Shown one piece after another: positions 1 through 8,400 of a DNA stretch of 64,000 nt. Positions within the stretch are counted from its first letter, which is position 1. The number at the start of each line of letters is the position of its first letter. The position numbers and the translations under genes were made by a program. Origin of the DNA: Cyclobacteriaceae bacterium (lineage in GTDB: Bacteria; Bacteroidota; Bacteroidia; Cytophagales; Cyclobacteriaceae); the NCBI GenBank assembly GCA_020436085.1, contig JAGQYM010000017.1, positions 1-64,000 of the forward strand, in the 5' to 3' direction. The notes below the pieces were generated by a model. The model did no database searches and was not told where the DNA came from. It saw nothing but the letters and a program-made list of their open reading frames with translations.

Positions 1-1418
1 AACTTCTCGTGGAGGAGGTGAAACCATTCTATTGAAGCATTTTGGTTTGTGTAATGATTTGTCGAATCGGTCGATAGCTTGTACTTATCCTCACTGTGGT
101 AGCCGCTGATGCTGATTGAATTACCCTTGCCATATGAATGATGGAGGTTAGCAGCAAAGTCAGAGAAGGATGGTCTACTTCTCTTAAGCGTTTCATTGGG
201 CACTTGCTTGATGATCCAGTCTGAGTAGGTGGTTCTGGCGCCAACCATTAGGGATGTCTTTTCTTTGATCAGGGGTATTTCAAAACTCGCTTTTGTAGTG
301 ACAGGACTGAGGCCGAGTTTGGCTGAGAATTTTTCCTTGTTGGCTACTTTCATTTTCATATTCAATAATGAAGAGAGCCTGCCTCCATAGCTTGCCGGTA
401 TCCCAGACTTAACTAGTTCCGAGCTACCGGTGATGTCTGCATTGAAGCTTGAGAAGAACCCAAAAAAATGGAACGGGTTGTAGATCGTGGCGTTGTTAAG
501 AAGGATAAGATTTTGATCTGTCTTTCCGCCTCGTACGTTGATTCCTGCTGATCCTTCTCCCACCTGTTGAACTCCCGGAAGTGTAAGTGCAGCTTGTATG
601 ATGTCATTTTCGCCCAGTACTTTCGGTACGTTTTTCAGGCTTTCCATGTTCAGTGTTATCGCCCCCATTCGCGTACTACTAACATTCGCGTTGCGATCAG
701 AGGAAATTATCACTTCTTCCAATAACCGAGGCTCCTCTTCTAAATCAACGTTTAGCGTGCCATTTGAAAAAAGAATAATATTCTGCCGCTTCACTTTCAT
801 TCCGGTATACTGTATCAGCAAGGTGTGGTCGCCTGTAGATAACCGCAGCGAGTAAAATCCTTGCGCATCGGTTGTAGCATGTGAGTCGGATCCTTCTTCA
901 AAGACAAGTGCACCCTGTACGGCTTCACCGGTGGATATGTTTTTTACATAACCAACAATCTGTGCCGTACCGCCAACTTTCATCAGCGACCGATTTCCAA
1001 TCGGTATCGTTTCTTGTCGGTCTCCGATGTATTCACGTTCGAATAGATATTTTGTTTGGGGGATTGATGAGAGCGTATCGAAGGTAAGTGAGCTCACTAT
1101 ACTAATGTCACCAGTAAGAATAATCGAATTGTTGAGAATGATATGATTGATGCCTATGGGTGATAGTAGTGTATCGATCAGATCTTCTAGCTTTAGATTT
1201 TCGTAGTTGCCAGTGAAAGTGAGACTATCAAGCCATTCTTCTCTAAAGAATATTGACAAATCGGTTTCTTTATCAATCGACTTAAGCGCTTCAATAGCAT
1301 TGGTATTGTTGAATCTGAAAGAATAGGTGGGTTGTGATTGTCCGAGACAATCGAGGGAACTCACCACTAATAGAGCTCCCGTCAAACATAGCAGCCTTAG
1401 TTTAACGTAGCCTCTCAT
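1..1418 (-). CDS. TonB-dependent receptor with STN and carboxypeptidase-like domains (3' end outside window)
   Basis: The frame is open from ATG at 1418 to the window edge (472 codons), so the beta-barrel end is missing. A signal peptide occupies about residues 1-27. An STN-like domain follows (about 33-103), then a carboxypeptidase-regulatory-like beta domain (153-235, with GYVKNISTGEAVQGALV) and the TonB plug (245-355, with GGKTDQNLILLNN and PASYGGRLSS). Proteins of this design are outer-membrane receptors that import large ligands using TonB energy. In Bacteroidota the STN domain usually means signalling to an anti-sigma factor, but no FecR/FecI pair is visible here. The start overlaps the end of the upstream secreted-protein gene by 17 bases, so the two are probably co-translated. 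The ligand cannot be predicted. Family assignment is firm. Confidence 0.9.
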   Translation of the reverse strand, partial: MRGYVKLRLLCLTGALLVVSSLDCLGQSQPTYSFRFNNTNAIEALKSIDKETDLSIFFREEWLDSLTFTGNYENLKLEDLIDTLLSPIGINHIILNNSIILTGDISIVSSLTFDTLSSIPQTKYLFEREYIGDRQETIPIGNRSLMKVGGTAQIVGYVKNISTGEAVQGALVFEEGSDSHATTDAQGFYSLRLSTGDHTLLIQYTGMKVKRQNIILFSNGTLNVDLEEEPRLLEEVIISSDRNANVSSTRMGAITLNMESLKNVPKVLGENDIIQAALTLPGVQQVGEGSAGINVRGGKTDQNLILLNNATIYNPFHFFGFFSSFNADITGSSELVKSGIPASYGGRLSSLLNMKMKVANKEKFSAKLGLSPVTTKASFEIPLIKEKTSLMVGARTTYSDWIIKQVPNETLKRSRPSFSDFAANLHHSYGKGNSISISGYHSEDKYKLSTDSTNHYTNQNASIEWFHLLHEK

Positions 1419-2109
1419 CGAATCTTCTAACAAACTCTATCAGTAAATCTCTTTTTCTCAAGTTGAAATTTGCCTCGCGGGTCTTGATCTCATTTGCGAT
1501 CGACTTAGCTTCAGGCGTTACTTGTTGCAAGGATTTTTTGTTAGTAAGTGGGATCAACTCGCTCTCGGACAAAAGAAAGTACTTCACCGATTCTTCAAAA
1601 TGATACCCATCCGACTTCAAACGCTGAAATTTTTGATGCCTGACTAACAAATCAATGTTCTCACCATCGAGAATGACTTCAAAAAAGTGTTTTTTGCCAT
1701 CATACTGTAGAGGAATGAATGGAGTGTCTTCAATTTTAAAATACGAAATGAGCTGATTCTCTATTATAATGCCATTCCCAATGCCAATTCCCGTTTGTCT
1801 GGTGACGACCAATTCATTTTGAAGGTCGAATAGTAACGGCAGGTCGTAGTACCATTGATCACCAAGGCAAACGGTACCGTTTCGCCACTGTCTTGATTCA
1901 AAAAATTGGTGACCGAATCGTGAGGCCGCTTGTTGTGGATAGCTGTCTCCGCTGAAGATTCTGCTTTTCGTACGGTTAGTTTTTTCTTCAAACCAGTTTG
2001 TAAAAGCAATTTGTTCCTGATTTTCATCTCCCGAAAAATCCTGAGCCCTCAACACAAATTGGGTGAGAAGGACAAAAAACACGACCAATGTGAAAATCAC
2101 GTTGCGCAT
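1402..2109 (-). CDS. secreted protein of unknown function paired with TonB receptor
   Basis: This is a 235-residue protein with a clear N-terminal signal peptide (hydrophobic to about residue 21, ending LRAQ). I do not recognise a domain. The C-terminal 50 residues are rich in charged residues and look helical. Its 3' end overlaps the start of the TonB receptor gene by 17 bases, which points to one transcript and a shared job at the cell envelope, for example as a periplasmic or surface partner of the receptor. That role is inference from position only. Confidence 0.7.
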   Translation of the reverse strand: MRNVIFTLVVFFVLLTQFVLRAQDFSGDENQEQIAFTNWFEEKTNRTKSRIFSGDSYPQQAASRFGHQFFESRQWRNGTVCLGDQWYYDLPLLFDLQNELVVTRQTGIGIGNGIIIENQLISYFKIEDTPFIPLQYDGKKHFFEVILDGENIDLLVRHQKFQRLKSDGYHFEESVKYFLLSESELIPLTNKKSLQQVTPEAKSIANEIKTREANFNLRKRDLLIEFVRRFDERLR

Positions 2110-2230
2110 AAACTCTTTAATATATTCAAAAAGCAGAGAAAGTGAGCCCAGGTTTGAGACGACTGAAAAAGGTTAAACCTGAGCGGTAACTATACCGATT
2201 GCAAAGGATGATTTTTCTTGATGAGTGGAG

Positions 2231-3670
2231 CTATACCTGGAAGGTTTTCCAGCCACCGCGGGTGAATAACCACAGCGTGAATAGTCCTACAGACGTTTCG
2301 GAAATAAATACACCCCAGAAAACACCAGAGTGTTGCCATCCTAACTCTATCGAAAGGAAATAAGAGAGTGGAATTTGAATAAGCCAGAAGAAAACAAGGT
2401 TGATCTTGGTTGGCGTGTTAGTATCACCAGCACCATTAAACGCTTGACTGGAAACCATCCACCACCCGTATACAAAATAAGAATAGGAAAGTATCTGTAA
2501 CCACTCGGCCCCAATGCGTATCACGGTTGCGTCCTCCGTGAAGATCCTCATCAGTTCGTTATTATAGAAGTAATAAATAAAGGAGACGCCAACCAGAAAG
2601 ATCATGTTGTAGAAGCCAATTTTCCATACTGCTGACTCTGCTCTTTCTGGATTGCCTGCGCCTAAGTTTTGGCCAACCAAAGTAGCTGCAGCGTTGCTAA
2701 GGCCCCATGCAGGCATCATGGTGAACATCATTATCCTGATTGCGATGGTTGAGCCAGCAACAGCTTCGCTTCCTACATCCGCCAGAATTCGCATTAAAAA
2801 AATCCACGAAGTCATGGCCACGATCATCTGACCAATTCCTCCGAGAGATGTTTTCAAAATGTTCAACAGCACTGCTGCATCCCAATTAAGTTGAGACTTT
2901 ATCACGCGGATGTGTTTACTTACTTTGAACAGCATCCACAACTGTATGACGACAGCCACACCGCGGCCAACTGTTGTCGCGATGGCTGCCCCTTCAATTC
3001 CCATTGCTGGAATAGGCCCCCAACCAAAAATGAGAATCGGATCAAGGATAATGTTTAGTCCATTTGCAATCCAGAGCACACGCATCGCGATTGCTGCATC
3101 ACCGGCACCGCGAAAGATTGCGTTAATTACAAATAGAAGTACGATCACGATATTGCCGCCCAGCATCCATTGTGTGAACCGATAGCCTTCTTGTAAGCTC
3201 CATACATCGCCTCCCATCACCGCCAACAATTCACGCCCAAAGAAAATACCTGCGATAGCAAATGGCAGTGATGATAGTGTTGCAAGAATGATAGATTGAA
3301 CAGCAGCTACACCAGCATCCCCTTTTTTCTTTTCACCGATTCTTCGAGCGATGATTGCTGTTACCCCAGTTGAGAGTCCCATGGCGATAGAGTACAACAG
3401 AAACAGATAAGTTTCCGTGAGCCCAACAGTCGCGACTGCGGATGCTCCAAGCTTTCCAACAAAGTAGATATCTACAACAGCGAATGTTGATTCCATGATT
3501 AGCTCCAAAATCATGGGCACAGCCAAAAGAAAAATTGCGCGCTTCAGGCCGATTTGTGTGTAGTCAGCATCTGTGCCACGAATTGCATCCTTTAATTCCA
3601 GCCATATCGATCGATTTGTAGATTCGGCCGGGACCTCTGATGTTAAGCCTGTATTAGAAATATCTGTCAT
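2231..3670 (-). CDS. MATE family efflux transporter
   Basis: The 479-residue protein has about twelve hydrophobic segments and the two-lobed MATE pattern, including GKLGASAVATVGLTE and AAATLVGQNLGAGNPE in the expected places. MATE proteins are inner-membrane antiporters that expel cationic drugs or metabolites in exchange for Na+ or H+. An N-terminal extension of about 40 polar residues precedes the first membrane helix. It is divergent from the decarboxylase operon across a 241-base gap and may share regulation with it. The substrate is unknown. A second MATE gene lies at 50829-52172 and is not an adjacent duplicate. Confidence 0.9.
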   Translation of the reverse strand: MTDISNTGLTSEVPAESTNRSIWLELKDAIRGTDADYTQIGLKRAIFLLAVPMILELIMESTFAVVDIYFVGKLGASAVATVGLTETYLFLLYSIAMGLSTGVTAIIARRIGEKKKGDAGVAAVQSIILATLSSLPFAIAGIFFGRELLAVMGGDVWSLQEGYRFTQWMLGGNIVIVLLFVINAIFRGAGDAAIAMRVLWIANGLNIILDPILIFGWGPIPAMGIEGAAIATTVGRGVAVVIQLWMLFKVSKHIRVIKSQLNWDAAVLLNILKTSLGGIGQMIVAMTSWIFLMRILADVGSEAVAGSTIAIRIMMFTMMPAWGLSNAAATLVGQNLGAGNPERAESAVWKIGFYNMIFLVGVSFIYYFYNNELMRIFTEDATVIRIGAEWLQILSYSYFVYGWWMVSSQAFNGAGDTNTPTKINLVFFWLIQIPLSYFLSIELGWQHSGVFWGVFISETSVGLFTLWLFTRGGWKTFQV

Positions 3671-3911
3671 ACTTTAAAAGACCCAATTCCAATGTACGAT
3701 CAATCTAAGATTAATGTTCAAAAGGAAATGTTAAATCGGCCTGAGCTAAGTGTTGCTATTTAGTTTTGATTCAAAATTACAGCGGAGGAACCACTCGCTT
3801 CGAGGTGAATTGCGACAGATAAAGTGCTAAATACGTAATTCTGACAACCTTGAGGTTAGTCCCTGACAAGTTTAGGTAGTAATTTAGACATTCGAATTTT
3901 GCGACCGCGAC
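3671..3911. promoter_or_regulatory. divergent intergenic region between MATE gene and decarboxylase operon
   Basis: These 241 bases hold no credible ORF. They must carry the promoters for both flanking transcripts. Facing the MATE gene there is a TTTG, then 22 bases, then TACATTGG, a loose match to the Bacteroidota consensus. Facing the decarboxylase I found no convincing TAnnTTTG box. No strong hairpin or tRNA is visible. The promoter reading is tentative. Confidence 0.35.
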
Positions 3912-5333
3912 ATGAACTCATCTGAATTTAGGAAGTCGGCACATGAACTGGTGGATTGGATGGCCGACTATATGGATAACGTTTCCAGTTATCCCGTGAA
4001 GCCAGACATAAAACCTGGAGATATTAAAAAACTGCTGCCTGGCAACGCACCGGAAAAGGCTGAAAATTTTGATTCGATCTTCTCGGACTTCAAGAGTAAA
4101 ATAGTGCCGGGTATGACTCACTGGCAACACTCACAATTCTTTGCCTACTTTCCAACAGGCGCAAGTGGACCTTCTGTGCTAGCAGATATGCTTTCCTCAA
4201 CAATGGGGGCGCAGTGTATGATATGGCTTACATCGCCCGCTGCAGAAGAGCTTGAGGAACGGATGATGGAATGGCTTCGCGAAATGCTCGGTCTTCCCTC
4301 CGATTTTACAGGAGTGATTCAGGATAGTAGTTCATCATCGACCTTAGTTTCGCTGCTAACGTCAAGGGAGGTTCATTCGCAGTACGCTGTGAACCAACGA
4401 GGATTTGACGGCACAGAGAAATTTCGAGTCTACACATCGTCACAAGCACATTCATCTGTGGATAAGGCCGTGAAAATTGCTGGACTTGGAATCGACAACC
4501 TCGTGAAAATAAAGGTTGATGAGAATTTTCAAATGGATGCTCATGCGTTGGAGAAAGCAATCGAGCAGGATATCGCTATGGAGCTTGTGCCGCTTTGCGT
4601 CATCTCTACCATCGGAACCACAAGCTCAACAGCTGTTGATCCGATAAGAGATATCGGAGAGATCTGTAAAAAATATGGATGCTGGCATCATATTGATGCA
4701 TCCTATTCGGGCGCTGCTTTGTTGCTGCCTGAGATGAGATGGATGAGTGAAGGTGTTGAAATGGCAGACAGTTTCGTCTTTAACCCTCACAAATGGATGC
4801 TTACCAATTTTGATTGCTCCGCTTATTTTGTAAAAGACAAGGATGCGTTGACAAAGACTTTCAGTATTCTTCCCGAATATCTAAAAACTCCAGAAGACAA
4901 CCTTGTCAATAATTATAGAGACTGGGGTATACCCTTGGGCCGCAGGTTTAGAGCACTCAAGTTATGGTTTGTCATCAGATCCTATGGAGTAGAAGGCTTG
5001 AGGCAGATCATTAAAGAACATATTGAGATCAGTCGTTGGGTAAAAGATCAAATCGAAAACTCTGATGAGTTTGAACTATTGGCACCAGTTCCACTTAACC
5101 TAATTTGTTTTCGTTATCGACCTAAGGGATTGAAGGATGAGGATAAACTGAATCAACTGAATACTCAACTTCTTGAAGGGTTGAATAAAACAGGTGAAAT
5201 TTTACTTACGCAAACGAAGCTCAACGACAAGTACACGATACGATTTGTATCTGGTAACAATAACACGTCATTAGAAGAAGTAAAGAAAGGTTGGAATAAA
5301 ATTGTATCTCACGCCAAATCTCTAAAGGTATGA
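3912..5333 (+). CDS. PLP-dependent aromatic-L-amino-acid decarboxylase family protein
   Basis: At 473 residues this is a full-length group II decarboxylase. The PLP lysine is Lys294 in FNPHKWMLTNFDCSA, which matches the aromatic amino acid decarboxylase signature closely. His180 (SSQAHSS) should stack on the PLP ring and Asp262 (HHIDASYSG) should pair with the pyridine nitrogen. Such enzymes convert Trp, Tyr, Phe or DOPA to the amine and CO2 in the cytoplasm, but substrate cannot be fixed from sequence. It is the first gene of a four-gene operon. Its stop overlaps the next start by four bases (ATGA). Glutamate- or diaminobutyrate-type decarboxylases are less likely given the NFDCSA motif. Confidence 0.88.
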   Translation: MNSSEFRKSAHELVDWMADYMDNVSSYPVKPDIKPGDIKKLLPGNAPEKAENFDSIFSDFKSKIVPGMTHWQHSQFFAYFPTGASGPSVLADMLSSTMGAQCMIWLTSPAAEELEERMMEWLREMLGLPSDFTGVIQDSSSSSTLVSLLTSREVHSQYAVNQRGFDGTEKFRVYTSSQAHSSVDKAVKIAGLGIDNLVKIKVDENFQMDAHALEKAIEQDIAMELVPLCVISTIGTTSSTAVDPIRDIGEICKKYGCWHHIDASYSGAALLLPEMRWMSEGVEMADSFVFNPHKWMLTNFDCSAYFVKDKDALTKTFSILPEYLKTPEDNLVNNYRDWGIPLGRRFRALKLWFVIRSYGVEGLRQIIKEHIEISRWVKDQIENSDEFELLAPVPLNLICFRYRPKGLKDEDKLNQLNTQLLEGLNKTGEILLTQTKLNDKYTIRFVSGNNNTSLEEVKKGWNKIVSHAKSLKV

Positions 5334-6121
5334 TTGGAGTAACAGGTGTTCCCTTCGATGAATTTTCATCGTTTATGCGCGGCCCGGCTAAAGCGCCACA
5401 ATTTATCAGGCAGGCATTTCATTCCAATTCAGCAAACTACTTTACCGAAAGCCGCATTGATTTGAAGAACAGTCCGCAGTGGCAAGATGCTGGTGATATG
5501 AAGTTGCCTCAGGGAAAGGCAGCCATTCGTGAGATCGAACGAGAAATGGACCAACTGTTAGCCAGGTACGATAAGATGCTGGCTTTGGGTGGTGATCATT
5601 CAGTTAGCTATCCTCTTGTAAAGTCCACATCAAAGAAATTCGGAAAGCTCACCATTCTCCATCTGGATGCACACGGAGATCTTTATGACGAGTTTGACGG
5701 AAACAAATATTCTCATGCTTGTCCGTTTGCACGGATTATGGAGGAAGGACTAGCGTCAAGGTTAGTGCAGGTGGGCATTCGTACAATGACGCAACATCAG
5801 CATGAGCAGGTGCAAAGATTTGGTGTGGAAGTAATTGAGATGAAAGATTGGAGACAGGAAATGGAATTTGAGTTTGAAGGGCCGGTTTACATTTCCCTGG
5901 ATATGGATGCTGTTGACCCAGCCTTCGCGCCTGGCATCTCGCACCATGAGCCGGGTGGCTTTACGTCACGTGAAATCATTTCGCTAATTCAAAAAGTGAA
6001 GGGGAATATCGTAGGTGCTGACCTTGTGGAATTGAACCCAGATCGGGATCAGGGCGGAATCACCGCGATGCTCGCTGCCAAACTTTTCAAAGAGCTGCTT
6101 GAATTGCTGTTGAAAAAGTAA
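5330..6121 (+). CDS. agmatinase/arginase family ureohydrolase
   Basis: The 263-residue protein carries the complete dimanganese site: His90 (GGDHS), Asp113, His115 and Asp117 (DAHGD), and Asp191 and Asp193 (SLDMDAVDP). Family members hydrolyse guanidino or formimino groups (agmatine, arginine, guanidinobutyrate, formiminoglutamate). The protein is a little shorter than typical agmatinases because the N-terminus is reduced. It overlaps the decarboxylase gene by four bases and the methyltransferase gene by one base. The upstream decarboxylase belongs to the aromatic family rather than the arginine decarboxylase families, so the usual agmatine pathway is not self-evident. Fold and metal site are certain; substrate is not. 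Confidence 0.88.
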   Translation: MIGVTGVPFDEFSSFMRGPAKAPQFIRQAFHSNSANYFTESRIDLKNSPQWQDAGDMKLPQGKAAIREIEREMDQLLARYDKMLALGGDHSVSYPLVKSTSKKFGKLTILHLDAHGDLYDEFDGNKYSHACPFARIMEEGLASRLVQVGIRTMTQHQHEQVQRFGVEVIEMKDWRQEMEFEFEGPVYISLDMDAVDPAFAPGISHHEPGGFTSREIISLIQKVKGNIVGADLVELNPDRDQGGITAMLAAKLFKELLELLLKK

Positions 6122-6858
6122 TGTCAAAAGATTTATTTTCCGGGCACGCAGATTTATACGCCTCATTCCGTCCGACCTATCCGAACGATCTATTCCAATT
6201 TATATTCAAAAATGTTGGCCAGTTTGATAAGGCTTGGGATTGTGGTACCGGTAATGGTCAGGTAGCCCAAAGCCTGGCCCCGCATTTTAAAAGTGTTGAG
6301 GCAACTGATATTAGCAGAAAGCAACTGGAGAACGCGAAAGTAATTGAGAACATAAATTATCAGGTCTGCTCGGCAGAGTCGACTCCATTTTCAAAGAACT
6401 CTTTCGATCTTATAAGCGTAGGTCAAGCCATTCATTGGTTTGATTTGAATAAATTCTACTCGGAATGTCAACGTGTAGCAAAGCCCGGATGCGTAATTGC
6501 GTTATTTGGCTATAGTCCAATGCGCATGAGCATGGAGTTCGACAAATTGGTTGACGACTTCTACTTCAACGTCATTTATGATTATTGGGAAACAGAGCGA
6601 AGGATTGTAGAAGATCAATATCAATCATTACCCTTGCCGTTTGAGTTAATAAAAAGCCCCGCATTCAAAATTGAGCAGAACCTGACTATTCAGGCGGTAG
6701 AGGGCTATTTTAACACGTGGTCATCAGTTCAAAAATTCGTCAAAGAGCGAGGGTTCAATCCTGTTCCTCAACTAATGTCCGAGATAAAATTGCTGTGGAA
6801 GGAGGAGGTACAATCCGTATATTTCCCAGTCTTTTCAAAAATCGGCCGAATACCATGA
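6121..6858 (+). CDS. class I SAM-dependent methyltransferase (TMT1/Crg1-like)
   Basis: A 245-residue Rossmann-fold methyltransferase. Motif I is WDCGTGNGQVA (about residues 39-49), the acidic end of strand 2 is in VEATDIS, and the family-typical GQAIHWFD follows. The start HADLYASFRPTYP is characteristic of the trans-aconitate methyltransferase/Crg1-like group, which methylates small carboxylates or lipids. Its ATG shares one base with the preceding stop and its stop overlaps the next ATG by four bases, so it is translationally coupled on both sides. Substrate unknown; the operon suggests a small amine or acid. Confidence 0.85.
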   Translation: MSKDLFSGHADLYASFRPTYPNDLFQFIFKNVGQFDKAWDCGTGNGQVAQSLAPHFKSVEATDISRKQLENAKVIENINYQVCSAESTPFSKNSFDLISVGQAIHWFDLNKFYSECQRVAKPGCVIALFGYSPMRMSMEFDKLVDDFYFNVIYDYWETERRIVEDQYQSLPLPFELIKSPAFKIEQNLTIQAVEGYFNTWSSVQKFVKERGFNPVPQLMSEIKLLWKEEVQSVYFPVFSKIGRIP

Positions 6859-8351
6859 TCCGTACAATCGCAATCATTACGTTAGCGACACTTTTCAGTG
6901 CCTGCCAAAAAGAGAAGTTTCAAACTATTATTAAAGGTGCAATCATAGTGGATGGAACTGGCTCACATGTTTATAAGGCTGATGTCGGGATTAATGCAGA
7001 TACGATCGCCTTTGTTGGGGATTTATCAAAAGCAGAAGGTGAAAAGGTGATCGATGCGAAAGGACTTACACTTTCCCCAGGGTTTATTGATACGCACAGC
7101 CACCACGACCGTGGAATGTTTGAAAACAGGGACATGGAGGCACTCACCAGTCAAGGCGTGACCACGATGATCATCGGTCAGGATGGCGGTTCGCAGTTTC
7201 CGCTCAAAGAACTGTATACTAAGCTAGTGAGCACTCCGATTGCATTAAATGTTGGTTCATACACAGGTCACAACCGAATTCGCAGAGAGGTATTAGGCGA
7301 AAAGTATGATCGGGTGGCCACACCCGAAGAAGTGGAAAAAATGAAAAGCCTTCTAACGGAAGATCTTGAAAATGGATCGCTCGGGCTTTCTACCGGACTG
7401 GAATACGACCCCGGCATTTATTCAGATCCTTCAGAAGTCATTGAGCTAGCAAAAGTATTATCGCCATATCAAGCCAGATACATTAGTCACATTAGAAGTG
7501 AAGACCGAAATTTCTGGCCTGCTCTTAATGAAATTATCGAGATAGGTGCGCAAACCGATGTGCCAGTGCAATTATCTCACGCGAAATTGGCAATGAAAAG
7601 TCTTTGGGGTCAGGCGGATAAAATGATCTCGAAGATGGATTCCGCAAGAAGCGCAGGAGTACAACTGACAGCTGATATTTACCCTTACATCTATTGGCAA
7701 TCTACAATGCAAGTACTTTTTCCAGAACGAAATTTCAACGACAAGAAAGCTGCACAATTTGCATTGACGGAACTTACCACTCCGGAAGGTGTGATCATCG
7801 GAAATTTTTCTCTTCAACCTGAGTATGTAAGCAAAACTTTGGCTGAGGTAGCCGTGATGAGAAACAAATCGCCAGAACAAACTTTGATGGATTTGATCAA
7901 TTGGGTTGAGAAAGAGGATGGAGACGAAAGTATTATCGCGACCAGTATGGACGAACGTGATATTGAGAAGATTATGAGTTGGCCGTATAGCAACATCTGT
8001 TCAGATGGATCAATCAGTGGACTGCATCCAAGAGGCCATGGCTCTTTTCCAAAAATCATTAGATACTATGTTCGTGAGCGGCATGCCCTAGGCTTGGAGG
8101 ATGCTGTACATAAAATGACCATGCAGGCTGCAGAAAACTTGAACCTGAAAAAAAGAGGTCAGATAAAGCCTGGCTTCTATGCTGATCTGGTTTTATTTGA
8201 TCCAGCCATCATAGCAGATCATGCTACCTATGAAGAACCACACGCAAAAAGTACAGGGATTTCCTTGGTGATGGTGAATGGTGTTGAGGTTTTAAAGGAT
8301 GGCGAAGCAATACCAAACTACCCGGGGCAAGTTTTGCTCAGAGCGAAATAA
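6855..8351 (+). CDS. N-acyl-D-amino-acid deacylase (D-aminoacylase) family lipoprotein
   Basis: The start is taken as ATG 6855, inside the ATGA overlap with the methyltransferase. A longer frame from 6717 would add 46 residues that ignore the signal peptide. The 498-residue product begins with a lipoprotein signal (LFSAC, Cys16). It has the amidohydrolase beta-barrel with His81 and His83 (DTHSHHD), His212 (SHIRSE), His242 (LSHAKLA) and Asp384 (CSDGS). In the position where Alcaligenes D-aminoacylase has its metal-binding Cys (GNCG), this protein reads GQDG, so Asp may substitute. Family members cleave N-acyl groups from D-amino acids. A periplasmic, membrane-anchored location is inferred. Confidence 0.85.
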   Translation: MIRTIAIITLATLFSACQKEKFQTIIKGAIIVDGTGSHVYKADVGINADTIAFVGDLSKAEGEKVIDAKGLTLSPGFIDTHSHHDRGMFENRDMEALTSQGVTTMIIGQDGGSQFPLKELYTKLVSTPIALNVGSYTGHNRIRREVLGEKYDRVATPEEVEKMKSLLTEDLENGSLGLSTGLEYDPGIYSDPSEVIELAKVLSPYQARYISHIRSEDRNFWPALNEIIEIGAQTDVPVQLSHAKLAMKSLWGQADKMISKMDSARSAGVQLTADIYPYIYWQSTMQVLFPERNFNDKKAAQFALTELTTPEGVIIGNFSLQPEYVSKTLAEVAVMRNKSPEQTLMDLINWVEKEDGDESIIATSMDERDIEKIMSWPYSNICSDGSISGLHPRGHGSFPKIIRYYVRERHALGLEDAVHKMTMQAAENLNLKKRGQIKPGFYADLVLFDPAIIADHATYEEPHAKSTGISLVMVNGVEVLKDGEAIPNYPGQVLLRAK

Positions 8352-8400
8352 TCATTGCAGGCCAGAGTCAAATCAGGCCCGGCCTTAGTATATTTCAAGC

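Noticed and set aside
6717-6854. N-terminal extension of the first D-aminoacylase
   Set aside because: It lies wholly inside the methyltransferase gene and would put 46 polar residues before a clear lipoprotein signal peptide. ATG 6855 is the better start.
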